Shown one piece after another: positions 41,710 through 53,897 of a stretch of 64,000 bases of DNA. The stretch is from Tuctoria greenei (taxonomy: Eukaryota; Streptophyta; Magnoliopsida; Poales; Poaceae). The notes under the pieces were generated by a model. The model worked only from the letters and a program-made list of their open reading frames with translations. It was not told where the DNA came from and ran no database searches. Position 1 is the first letter of the stretch. Each line of letters opens with the position of its first letter. Position numbers and translations under genes: made by a program. The stretch is taken from NCBI GenBank assembly GCA_036927565.1, contig JAYESD010000008.1, forward strand, positions 120,679,498-120,743,497, read 5' to 3'.

Positions 41710-44520
41710 TGTAACTACCTGATTTTCAAGTTTTGGCAAACTAAAAACTTAAATGGGAATTTAGAACTAATAATAGGAAGAAATTGTTTTTATAAAATAT
41801 ATGCACCTCATCTTGCATTTGCATTCATCCTTAGATATTAAAATCTATTTACCAAAACAATTGCATCAGAAATAATTAAATTGGAACAACAAATATGGAA
41901 GAAAAGAAATAAAAGAAGAGAAAAAGTTAATATGGAAAAAATATAATAATTCATAAGAGTACTAAAATAAACTAAAGAATCTATGCATATGTGTTCACAT
42001 TTAGGCATATACTAAGTGACTAGATCTATTAAAATCAAATTATAAATTTTATACAATAGAAAAGTAATTAGAAAAGAAGATGAATAATAATAATAAAAGA
42101 TAAAACATACATATACAAGATATGTTTAGTAAAAGAAGAAAAAGGAAATAATAATATAAAACATGCATTAAGGAACAAATATAAAAATAATAAGAATACA
42201 TTTATGAAAAAAATAAGTGAAACCTAATTTTTTTTTTCCGGAAACTCCCGGAATGTTCCTGGCAAACAGTGCCCGGGTGCAACTGAGCCAGGCCACGAGG
42301 CCGAGCGGGACCGACCCAGTCCGCTCGCCAGCGTGCCCCGCACCCGCGCCGAGCCAGCCGCATTCCACGCACGCGCTGCGCCGAGTCCGACTAGACCGAG
42401 TCGCCCGCAGCCAAGCGGTCGTGCACGCGTTGGGGCCCATCACCGAGTCTGTTGCGGGTGGAGTGCCGAAGCCAGTCTCTGGATCTATGCCTCACCGCCT
42501 ATAAATAGAATCGTAGACTCGTAAATTTTTTCTCAGAAGCGATTCTGCCACCATCGAAACCCTAGCGCCGTAGAGCAAAAAGAACAGAGCTGCACCGCCA
42601 GGTAGAAGGAGAGAAGAGAAAAAAAGGAGAAGAAGAAGAAAAAGAGGAGGGTGTCGTCGTCCGCCGGAGATCGTCGTGTCGCCGTTGTCGTGACGCCGGA
42701 GGACCGCTGTGCCATCTACTTCGTCTACGCTACACCTTCGTCCCACGATATTCGATGATCTTGCATCTACAGTAGGACATGTTTTCCGATACGAGTTTTA
42801 GCGAATGTATTAGATCTAATGACCGGAATTCAATTTTAGTTGCATCGTCTATTTATTTTTAGTAACATTAATCCACGCAAAAACCCCCGTAAACTCTTAT
42901 GAACACGTATGAACTAGTTGCATCTAATCAATAAACCACCATAGTTAATTAATTATTGAACTTTGCATGCATTCATGTCACTGAATGTTGATTAATATGT
43001 GTGCATCATGTTTATTTGTATGTATTTTCTTGTATGTGTGATCACGAGTAGAGGGACGTGCTCAAGAGGCCGCATACGAGGATTTCCAAAACCAAGACTT
43101 CCAAGCGTTTGAGCAACCCCATCCGTCAGAGCAAGGCAAGTGTCCTTGATCATATTGATCCCGTTTTATTAAATGTTTTCATTGTGAGCTTGCATGCTCG
43201 TGTCAATATGATGGGAAACCCATACATAGGAGTTTACTAGCGTTGTATGCCACTCCTTGTTGCCATGATATACATGATGTGTCGGGTATGGGTATTTTCT
43301 TTTTGCACAACATCTCGACACGGGTTATGGGTAACTTAATTAACATGCTTGGTGACTTTAATTATGAGAAATTGGTATGGTAATAAAATGATGATTAAAT
43401 TTGCATCATGGAACTTAGGTGATCTAAGAAAGCACATTTTTGTGGAATGGGCTGGATAATACGGTGGTTTTGCTTGCCATAGATATCAAGACCGGTTCAT
43501 GTGAGAATATGCCAGGACAACCGTACCACCACAAGGTCAAGTATGGGTGCGGCGTAGCTGAATAATTAGGAGTGCTGCTAGTATTGTATGGACCATTGGA
43601 TGGCGCTGGGAATGGGAGTCGAGGAGGGCTACCCTGGGATCTGCATGGCACATGAGGGGGCCCGTGGGTGGGAGAATAGAGATTCAAGCCTGCTTGTGAA
43701 ATCTTAGTGGGCCCATACATACTATTAGTCCCTTTTGAAAGGCTATTTTGTGATCTCTTGGCCGCACACCTACAGAAGTGTGATAAGGCATAATATAGGT
43801 TCTTAGTCACCGAAAGGTGATGAAATCAGAAACATGTGGATAAAGTGGTACAACCTCTGCAGAGTGTTTAAAACTATCATAATATTCGTGCTCCCGCTTA
43901 TGAGCACCTGGACAACTTTCATGATTAGAGTTGGACTTGGTATTTGGGATAGTCTGGTTATGGTTATGGTTTGGGTTGTGATAAATGGACATGGTTGTTG
44001 ATAATGGTAAGAATTTGGTTTATGGATAGATAAATATTGATGGATGTGATATGATGGTAAATGATGGTAATGGACTCATAATTCGTAACTATTTGGGATA
44101 TGATGGGATTAATTCACATAGACATTGTTGGATGCTTTTTTTACATGTTTTAAATGTACTTTTCTGCATATAGCCATTTATTATCATTCATTGTCTTTAG
44201 CTACATGTCATATTTTCCCACACTTGCTGAGTACGACATGTACTCACCCTTGCAATTCTCCCACCAACAGTTTCAGGATATGTTTGGAAGTATCCTGATC
44301 ATAATATGGAGTACTAGGTGTGCGTGCTACCGTTGATTGTCTGTGGAGTTGGAGTCGCCTATGCTAGATTACTTTCCGCTGCAATAGAATCAAGGTACTT
44401 ATATTATTCGTGACATGGTTAAATTCTGATGTCCGTTTGTGATGCATCTGTGTATGTGGGATGAACATCCCGGGCACACATACACTCCACTTGGTTCGAT
44501 TTTCTGAACCGGGTGTCACA
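41710..44520 (+). repeat. D 5' LTR (2811 bp)
   Basis: TGTAACTACC...GGTGTCACA. AT-rich first 500 bp, GC-rich block 42290-42470, TATA box at 42500-42508 (TATAAATAG), then a purine-rich leader-like stretch (42600-42650). Frames here are LTR by-products. Confidence 0.92.
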
Positions 44521-45576
44521 AATTTTTATCAAAGCCGTGTCAACCGTAGGACGCAAGCCTAGGTAGAATGGACCCTAAAAAACACATAGAAACTATTTTC
44601 TAAAAACTATTTTTCTAATTGCATCGCTGCTGCATTTATTTTCGCAAATTCAGCAACTTAAAAACATTACTTGCTGTTGCGTTTTACCTTCTAGTTCAGC
44701 CGTGTTTTAAACATGTTGCTGTTGCATTTTGCACACTTCCTCTATTAAAGTTTCTTGTAAAAATATACTTGTTGCTGCTGCATTATTTTGATTATTTGCC
44801 TCGGTTGCTGCTGCAGTTTTCTTTTTTCCTCCCTACTACTGTCGTGCACTCTCTTTCTATTCACTTAATTGCGGATGCGATCTTTGGACTATTTCACCTT
44901 TCATCTCTAATGATTTTTTTGTTAAGAACATAGGATTTGTTTTTTGAAAATTGTCTTTTTAAAATTTTTCCACTCTCTTACTTATTTTGACTTCTTTCTT
45001 TCCCCCTTTCATATCCAACACTTCTTTTGTTAAAATTATAGATGATCACCATAGCACTTCTAAGGAATCGGAAGAGTTCACATCTCAAGGAGAAGACATC
45101 TAAGACGCACTTCACATGGAAGAGCAACTGTTTGCTAATGTAAAAAAGACGATGACCCCACCTTTAGCCCTAGCTACAAAATTGTTGTGTCTTGTAAGTA
45201 GGAATTAGGTCTACCCTTAAATAAGTTGTACTAAATGTTTAATTTGTTAGTGTGCTTGCTTAGATTTGGTGGAATGACTGTATGATTGTTTGATCGTATG
45301 TTTGTGTGTTTGCATGTGCATTGTGGAACACTCATATATATATCCACGTTCTCATCCAATAATGCATTAATTTAGGATCATATACCTTGATGCCTGCATA
45401 TAGCTTGGGATTCCTTCTATCTCTCTTTTATATCTCGTTCGTCCTTTATTTCAATAAAAGATGGACACAAGCAGAAGATTCGCTATCTTGGACAAATCTA
45501 CATGGGAGTATGAAGACGATATCAAGATAATGTTATCTATTTTCTAATCTCTCTGAATCTCGAGGGCGAGATTCCT
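44521..45576 (+). other. D internal region: PBS, leader, pol C-terminal remnant
   Basis: PBS-like AATTTTTATCAAAGCCGTG at 44521-44539 (T has AATTGGTATTAGAGCCGTG). The leader holds many GCTGCTG words, as in T. Near 45477-45540 a remnant frame reads ILDKSTWEYEDD, the usual end of Gypsy pol after the integrase. gag, RT and integrase are absent, so D is a deletion derivative that needs enzymes from elsewhere. Confidence 0.75.
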
Positions 45577-45718
45577 GTTAAGGGGATAGATTGTAATATC
45601 CCCAATTTTCAAAATTTGGCTAATTCAAATTTAAATAACGACTGCAGTTTTAATTCAAAATATCTTCTCCGATCCATCCGAATCTCGATGATGAGATTCA
45701 TGTTAAGGGGGGTAGAAT
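45577..45718 (+). repeat. Duplicated pol-end/PPT/LTR-head module in D
   Basis: GAATCTCGAGGGCGAGATTC...GTTAAGGGGATAGAT followed by TGTAATATCCCC (45592) looks like a polypurine tract plus LTR head. About 125 bp later the module recurs as GAATCTCGATGATGAGATTC...GTTAAGGGGGGTAGAAT plus the real 3' LTR (45719). The inner copy is a vestige. Confidence 0.75.
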
Positions 45719-48568
45719 TGTAACACCCTGATTTTCAAGTATTGGCAAACTAAAAACTTAAATGGGAATTTAGAGCTAATAATAGGAAGAAATTGTTTTT
45801 ATAAAATATATGCATCTCATCTTGCATCTGCATTCATCCTTAGATATTAAAATCTATTTACCAAAACAATTGCATCAAAAATAATTAAATTGGAACAAAA
45901 TATGGAAAAAATGAAATAAAAGAAAAGAAAAAGTTAATATGGAAAAGATATAATAATTCATAAGAGTATTAAAATAAACTAAAGAATCTATGCATATGTG
46001 TTCACATTTAGGCATATACTAAGTGACTAGATCTATTCAAATCAAATTATAAATTTTATACAATAGAAAAGTAATTCGAAAACAAGATTATAAGAAGATG
46101 AATAATAATAATAATAATAAAAGATAAAACATACATATACAAGATATGTGTAGCAAAAGAAGAAAAAGGAAATAATAATATAAAACATGCATTAGGGAAC
46201 AAATATAAAAATAATAAGAATACATATATGAAAAAAATATGTGAAACAAAATTTATTTCAGAAACTTCTGGAAGTTTCCGGGGGAAGCCTTGCTTCATGC
46301 CGGAATGTTCTGGGCAGACAGTGGCCGGGTGCAAACAAGCTAGGCCACGAGGCCGAGCGGGACCGACCCGGTCCGCTCGCCAGCGCACCCCACACCCACA
46401 CCGAGCCAGCCGCGTTCCATGCGCGCCTGTGCCGAGTCCGACTGGACCGAGCCGCTCGCAGCCAAGCGGTCGTGCACGCATTGGGGCCCAGCACCAAGTC
46501 GGTTGTGGGTGGAGTGCCGTAGCCGGTCTCTGGATCGATGCCTCACCTCCTATAAATAGAACCGTAGACTCGGAAATTTTTTCTCAGAAGCGATTCTGCC
46601 GCCACCAAAACCCTAGCGCCATAGAGCAAAAAGAACAGAGGTGCGCCGCCAGGGAGAAGGTGAGAAGAGAAAAAAAGGAAAAGAAGAAGAAAAAGAGGAG
46701 GGCGTCGTCGTCCGCTGGATATCGTCGTGTCACCATCGTCGTGCCGCCTGAGGACCGCTGTGCCATCTACTTCGTCTACGCTACGCCTTCATCCCACGAT
46801 CTTCGAAGCCGTCGCATCTACGGTAGGACACGTTTTCTGATGCGAGTTTTAGCGAATGTGATAGATCTGATGACCGGAATTCAATTTTAGTTGCATCGTC
46901 TAGTTATTTTCAGCAACAATAATCCCCGCTAAAACCCCCGTAAACTTGTATGATTACGTATGAACTAGTTGCATCTAATCAATAAACTATCCTAGTTAAT
47001 TAATTATTGAACTTTGCATGCATTCATGTCATTGCATGTTGATTAATATGTGTGCATCATGTTGATTTGTATTTATTTTCTTGTATGTGTGATCACGAGT
47101 AGAGGGACATGCTCAAGAGGCCGCATACGAGGATTTCCAAAACAAAGACTTTGAAGCGTTTGATCAACCCCATCCGTCGGAGCAAGGCAATTGTCCTTAA
47201 TCATATTGATCTTTTTTTATTAAATGTTTTGATTGCGAACTTGCATGCTCGTGTCAATATGATGGGAAACCCATACATAGGAGTTTACTAGCATTGTATG
47301 CCACTCCTTGTCGCCGGGATATACATGATGAGTCGGGTATGGGTATTTTTCTTTTTGCACCGCATCTCTACACGGGTTACGGGTAACTTAATTAACATGC
47401 TTGATGACTTTAATTATGAGAAATTGGTATGGTAATAAGATGATGATTAAATTTGCAACATGGAACTTAGGTGATCTAAGAAAGCACGGTTTTGTGGAAT
47501 GGGTTGGATGATATGGTGGTTTTGCTTTCCTTAGATCCAAGGACCGGTTCATGCGAGAATATGCCAGGACAACAGTGCCAACACAAGGCCAAGTATGGGT
47601 GCGGCGTAGCTGAATAATTAGGAGTGCTGCTAGTATTGTATGGACCATTGGATGGCGGGGAATGGGAGTCGAAGAGGGCTACCCTGGGAACCACATGGCA
47701 CACGAGGGGGCCCATGGGTGGGAGAATGTAGATTCAAGCCTGCCAGTGAAACCTTAGTGGGCCCGTACATACTAGTAGTCCCTTTTGAAAGGCTATATTG
47801 TGATCTCTTGGCCGCACACCTACGGAAGTGTGATAAGGCATAATAGAGGTTCTTAGTCACCGAAAGGTGATGAAATCACAAACATGTGGGTAAAGTGGTA
47901 CAACCTCTGCAGAGTGTTTAAAACTATCATGATAGTCGTGCTCCAGGTTATGAGCACCTGGACAACTTCCATGATTAGAGGTTGACTTGGTATTTGGGAT
48001 AGTTTGGTTATGGTTATGGTTTGGGTTGTGATAAATGGACATAGTTGATGATAATGGTAATAATCTGGTTTATGGATGGATAAATATTGATGGATGTGAT
48101 ATGATGATAAATGATGGTGATGGACTCATAATTGGTAATTATTTGGGATATCATGGGATTGATTCACATAGACATTGTAGGATGCTTTTTTACATGTTTT
48201 AATTGTATTTTTCTGCAAATAGCCATTTATTATCATTCCTCGTCTTTAGCTACATGTCAAATTTTCCCACACTTGCTGAGTACAACATGTACTCACCCTT
48301 GTAATTCCCCTACCAACAGTTTCAGGATATGTTTGGAAGTATCCTTATGATAATATGGAGTATTAGGTGTGCGTGCTACCGTCGATTGCCTGTGGAGTTG
48401 GAGTCGCCTACGCTAAATTATTTTCCGCTGCAATAGAATCAAGATATTTATATTATTCGTGACATGGTTAAATTCTAATTTTTGTTTGTTATGCATCTGT
48501 GTATTTGTGATGAACATCCTGGCACAAATACACTACACTTGGTTCGATTTTCTGAACCGGGTGTCACA
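45719..48568 (+). repeat. D 3' LTR (2850 bp)
   Basis: Direct repeat of 41710-44520; start TGTAACACCC, end GGTGTCACA. TATA box at 46551-46559. The 220-codon frame at 46228-46890 crosses the promoter and has no domain; not annotated as a gene. Confidence 0.92.
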
Positions 48569-51500
48569 CATAAGGTTTTCTAAAAATGACTAAGAAATTT
48601 GGCACCTCGATCTGAAACAATTGTGTTTGGGATCCCATGCAAACGAAAAACTTCTCGAAAGAACAAATCAGCAATATGGGTTGCATCATCAGTTTTGTGG
48701 CATGGTACGAAATGTGCCATTTTAGAAAATATATCCACAACAACAAAAATACTATCTCTCCCCTTCTTTGTTCTAGGCAATCCTAAAGCAAAATCCATAG
48801 AAACATCCTCCCATGGAGCACTAGGAATAGGGAGAGACATGTATAAACCATGTGGATTAAGACGGGACTTAGCTTTTTGACACGTGGTGCAACGAGCAAC
48901 AAGCTGCTCCACATCTCTTCTCATCTTTGGCCAAAAGAAATGGCTTGCTAGGATGTCTTCCGTCTTCTTGACACCAAAGTGTCCAATCAACCCTCCATCA
49001 TGTGCTTCCTGCAATAGTAAGATACGCACATAACCTGATGGAATGCCCAATTTGTTAGCTCGAAACACAAAACCAATAGTGAGAACAAACTTGTTCCATA
49101 TTTTTCCTTATTTACATTGCAGCAGCACATCTTTGAAATCAGCATCAAAAGCTTATTGTTCTTTAATTGTTTCCAAGCCAAAAATCTTAAAATCAAGTTG
49201 GGACAACATATTATAATGGCGAGCTGAGGCATCCGCAATGACATTATCTTTTCCTTTCTTGTGTTTGATGACATAAGGAAGGGATTCAATGAATTCTACC
49301 CACTTGGTGTGCCTACAGTTCAGATTAGTTTGGCTCTTAATGTGCTTCAAAGATTCATGATCAGAAAGTATAACAAATTCTTTAGGATATAAATAATGTT
49401 GCCACGTTTCCAAAGTTCGTACTAGTTCATATAATTCTTTACCGTAAGTGGAATAGTTCAGACTGGGCCCATTCAGTTTCTCACTAAAATAAGCAATAGG
49501 TTTCCTATCTTGCAAGAAGATACCTCCCAATCAAATACCAATAGCATCACATTCTAATTCAAAAGTCTTATTGAAATCTGGTAATTTGAGAAGGGGTGTA
49601 TGAGTTAACCTATTCTTCAAAGTTTCAAATGCAGTCGCTTGCGCCCTGCCCCATGTGAATGGAGCACCCTTCTTTGTTAGCTCATGCAGTGGGTCTGCTA
49701 TGGTGCTGAAGTCCTTAACAAAACAACGATAGAATCCAGCAAGTCCGAGAAAGCTTCGTACTTGTGTGACTGTGTTAGGGGTTGGCCAGCTGTGTATCGC
49801 CTCCACCTTGGCTTGATCGACTTCAATTCCCTACGGTGTCACAACATAGCCAAGAAAAGATACTCTATCTGTGCAAAAGGTGCACTTGTCAATGTTACCA
49901 AATAAGCGTGCCTCACGTAAAGCATTGAAAACAGCATAGAGATGATCAAGATGCTCTTATAGAGATGTGCTATAGATCAAGATGTCATCAAAATATACTA
50001 CCACAAATCTTCCAATGAAAGCACGTAAAACCTCATTCATTAATCTCATGAAAGTGCTAGGTGCATTAGTGAGACCCAAATGCATGACTAACCACTCATA
50101 CAAATCGAACTTGGTTTTAAACATTATTTTTCCGTTCATCACCTAGCTTCATGCAAATTTGGTGGTATCCACTGCGCAAGTAAATTTTAGAGAAAATCAT
50201 CAAGCCACTTAGTTCATCAAGCATATCATCTAACCTAGGAATAGGATGACGATATCTAATTGCAATATTATTAATTGCTCGACAATCTACACACATGCAC
50301 CATGATCAATTTTTCTTTGGGACCAAAAGAACTGGAATAGAGCAAGGACTAAGGGGTCACACACATAACCTTTGTTGAGTAATTCATGTACTTGTCACTG
50401 AATCTCCTTAGTCTCCTCCGGGTTGGTCCTGTATGGTGTTCGGTTTGGCAAAGAAGCCCCAGGGATGAGGTCAATCTGATGCTCACTCCCTCTCAATGGT
50501 GGCAGCCCGGCTGGTACCTCTTGTGGAAATACATCAGCGTATCCTGCAAAAGGTTAGTGACAGCAGGGGGCAAAGCATATGTTATGTCGTGAAGTGAGAA
50601 TAAAGCTTCTCCGCAAGCAAACACATAGCATATTGCAACATTATTTTTCAATTCAAACAAATCAGATTTTGAAGCCAGAAAACATGCACTCTTCAATTTC
50701 ATTTCATTCTTCTTCACATGAGCAGATTTGGAATTGTCAGTTTTAGGTTGTGCTGATTCCTTCGCAACATTTGAATTTTCATTTTGAGTAGATTTCTTAT
50801 TTTTCTTTTTATAAGCTCTAGCAATATCATCCTTCAAAATAGCATCGGGAGACATAGGGTGCAAAACAAGCTTCTTCTCATTATGCATGAAAGTGTATTG
50901 ATTTGATTTACCATGATGTAATGTATCTTTATCAAAATGCCAATGTCAAACAAATTGCATAGAGCAAGCTTGCATAGGTACCACATCGCAATCAATGTAA
51001 TCATGGTAGGAACCAATTCTAAATTCAACACTAACCAAACATGTTACCTTAAGCTTACCACTGTCGTTGAACCATTGGATGTAGTAGGGATGTGGATGTG
51101 GAAGTGTTGTCATCCCAAGCTTCTCTATCATGGCAGCACTTGCTAAATTGTTGCAGCTTCCTCCATGAATAATAACGCGACACGATCATTCCAAAACTAC
51201 ACACTTAGTTTGGAATAGATTGTGTCGCTGGTTCTGTTTAGCTTTGATCATTTGTGCACTCAAGACATGCCTCACAACAAGACTCTCAAAGTGGTCAGCA
51301 TGATCAGCCCCAATGTGCTCTTCATATCATTCTTCTTTACTGCATCTTGTGCAGCAAGCATGGCATATGTTTCATCATCTAAATCACTAGCAGATTTGTA
51401 CTCACCATTTTATCGTACAATAAGCACACGTTTGCTTAGACAGTCCCTTCGTAGGTGCCCAAAACCCTTGCACTGGAGGCATTGAATGCCTTTTGTTCTC

Positions 51501-52441
51501 CCGGTGGAAGCGATGGAAGAAGAAGTATTGGCTGCAACTTGGGTGGATCCTTTTGTTGTCTCGATAGCACGTGAAGGTGCTGATTTTGATGTAGTCCTGG
51601 TCAACCGATTGGAAGCATCACTTGAGCGGGACTGCCATGAGGTAGTTTAACCTACAGAAATGTTATCTCTTGTGCGTCGTCCCTGCACTTCTCTTTCATC
51701 CTTACAAGCAAGATGAAATAATCGAGTGATGTTAGTGTATTCCTTATAGGCCAATATGTCCTGAATTTCTCTTCTTAAACCACCCATAAACCTAGTCGTT
51801 GCAGCCTCTTCATTTTCAACTAAGCCACATTGCATCATGCCTATTTGTAGTTCTTGATAGTATTCCTCAATAGATTTGTTGCCTTGCCTAAGTTGTTGTA
51901 ATTTATGCAACAGGTCGTGAGCATGATAGGAAGGAACAAAACGACAACACATGATTCATTTCTAGGCATTCCAAGTTTGTGGTACGGTAGCTGGATTTTT
52001 AGTTTGATACTCATGCCACCAAATAGAAGCAAAAGTCAGTGAATTTACTAGTGGTAGCTCTAACCTTTTTGTCATCAAGGAAATCATGGCATGCAAATTT
52101 TTGATCTACTGATAATTCCCAAGACATATATGCATTCGGATCATATTTCCCATCAAAGGGTGGTATGGAGAATTTAATGCTGCGTAGGGAATCGTCATTG
52201 TCACGTACCTCACGTCGTAGGGCTCGACCACCCAAACCACTATGGTCGCGACGTGGCTGCCGTTGATACCTGAAAGGTCCATCATCAAGCTCGGTATCCG
52301 CTGAATACTCCGCCGCGTCATATCTTGCAGCGCTGCCAACGGAGTCATGACTGTCATCAACACGTCTTTGCCTCTCTTCGCGTCCAACCTGTTCCATCCT
52401 CTCCAATCGCTCAATGATTGCTGCAAGAGAAGTGTTAATAG

Positions 52442-53432
52442 TGTTGGAAAATACACATGGATGCAATTAATTTGATGATCCGAAACAGCAAAACAACTTT
52501 AGCAGATCTACTAATAGTCAAAATAAACTGTGCTAGTATCACACAAAGAACTGAAACGAATGCGAATAAATCGCTCATCAAATAAATAATTAGCCATAGT
52601 TCGAGAGATCCACTTACAGATCGTCCTACTATGAAGTAGATGATGAATCTATTGAGGAAGATGGAAGTGCAATGAGCGGCCGTGCGAATGCACTTCCCAG
52701 AAACCTGATCGCCAGCACCCGTGCAGGTCTTCAGATCATCGGCATCAGTTCGGAGACATTGCTCTCCCTCAATCCGCTGCACGGCGGACGAAGGGGCGGC
52801 AAGGCAAAAAACAAGGCAGCGCAAAGCCGTTGGTGAGAGAGGCGTTCTGTGTGTTGTATGTATCTCCAGTATACAAGATGTCTCCTTATATACTCGAGTC
52901 TCCAATAGCCTCAGATTCGATCTACCATAATTTCAGGAAACCGCCCCATGAAATCCCTCAACGTGCAACTAATGGGAGCAGTTATGAGGCATTACGCACT
53001 GACAATGTGCACCTGCAGTTACGCCTTTAATTACACCTTATGTTGACATGGCAGTCTAGGTGTAGATGAGATATTTCCTTTTATATGTATGGCAAAAAAT
53101 AATAACTGCTTAGAAGAACACAACTCGTCATGACGCGAACGCGCAACGTTGCAAGTCACAAGTCACGCGATAATCACGCGTAAAATTGCAAAACGCGCGC
53201 ACGTGCGTGCGTGTGTCTTTTTTTCATAGCAGCAGCCTTCACTTCTCATTATTCTCATATTGAGAACCTGTACAAGAGCCACTATATATATTGGGAAACA
53301 CCCATCTAGGTGGATAATGTGGGACTAAAGTCCCCAGCCACCTCTTCACACCTCGTTGGCTTTCCACCAGGGGAGTTGGCCCAAATAAATCAGCCCATAA
53401 ATGGGCTGCACCAAATGGGCCAAATCCCAACA
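52442..53432 (-). repeat. C1 3' LTR (991 bp)
   Basis: Minus strand TGTTGGGATTTGG to TTTTCCAACA. TATA-like CAATATATATAGT (minus) at about 53281-53293. It differs from the 5' copy mainly at its 3' end, by substitutions and small indels. Confidence 0.92.
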
Positions 53433-53897
53433 ATCCCCACCAAAAGCCAAGGTCTACAGGTAACAATTTTGCGCTTTAATATATCAGCTTGGCAGTGCAG
53501 ACCTGTTACGGGTTGAGCTGCACCTAGCATTCCATGATTCACATACTCACAACTTTGCAAAGGACATAGCCTAAAGCCATGCCTCAGGCAGTCTTCTCCC
53601 ATGTCTATTCATCAGTTATTTGAGATTACCCACATCTTATAGACTGCGACCTAACAGTCAAACTCATATAGGTGTGTTCTTACAAGTATACCCAACAGGA
53701 CGGTATCTTGCCTATTTAGGCCTCAGAACACATTAAGACATTAAGTCAACCCTCCATGCAGTACTGAGAGCACATATTTACTAGAAAAAATAAGTAATTA
53801 GTATGTACTCTACAGTTATCCATACAACTTGTTTTTCCCAAGATCTACTTCACGGGATCTCTGATCACATAATTTTGGTTACCATCGTATGATAACA

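Larger units (their letters stand above)
41710..48568 (+). mobile_element. D: large non-autonomous Gypsy (LARD-like) with ~2.8-kb LTRs
   Basis: LTRs 41710-44520 (2811 bp) and 45719-48568 (2850 bp) flank only 1198 bp. Target flanks AATAA (41705-41709) and CATAA (48569-48573) interrupt A's integrase; removing D restores LSHF...TLLAKLGTK continuity. Primer site and polypurine tract are in place. LTRs are related to those of T but inverted in orientation. By eye about a dozen differences occur in the first 330 bp of the two LTRs. Confidence 0.93.
41061..51400 (-). pseudogene. pol: A protease-RT-RNase H-integrase (interrupted by D)
   Basis: From right: protease-like region (51200-50946) with HGGSCNNLAS, where the catalytic Asp of the usual DGGSCNNL is His (codon 51165-51167); linker 50888-50493 (LHPMSPDAILKDD); RT with VVVYFDDILIYS near 50000; RNase H (49530-49153), preceded by an in-frame stop at GI-stop-LGG near 49531; integrase zinc domain (HDGGLIGHFGVKK, CTTCQKAKS) and catalytic DFALGLP, SDRGAKF (49068-48580). 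D then cuts the frame. It resumes at 41709 with AKLGTKLLFSTT, HPQTDGQTEVVNRRL (third catalytic residue) and a C-terminal GDLVWVHLR region. Several stops; inactive. Confidence 0.88.

Noticed and set aside
46228..46890. 220-codon plus frame in the D 3' LTR
   Set aside because: It spans U3, TATA and leader, is not preserved as such in the 5' LTR, and has no domain.
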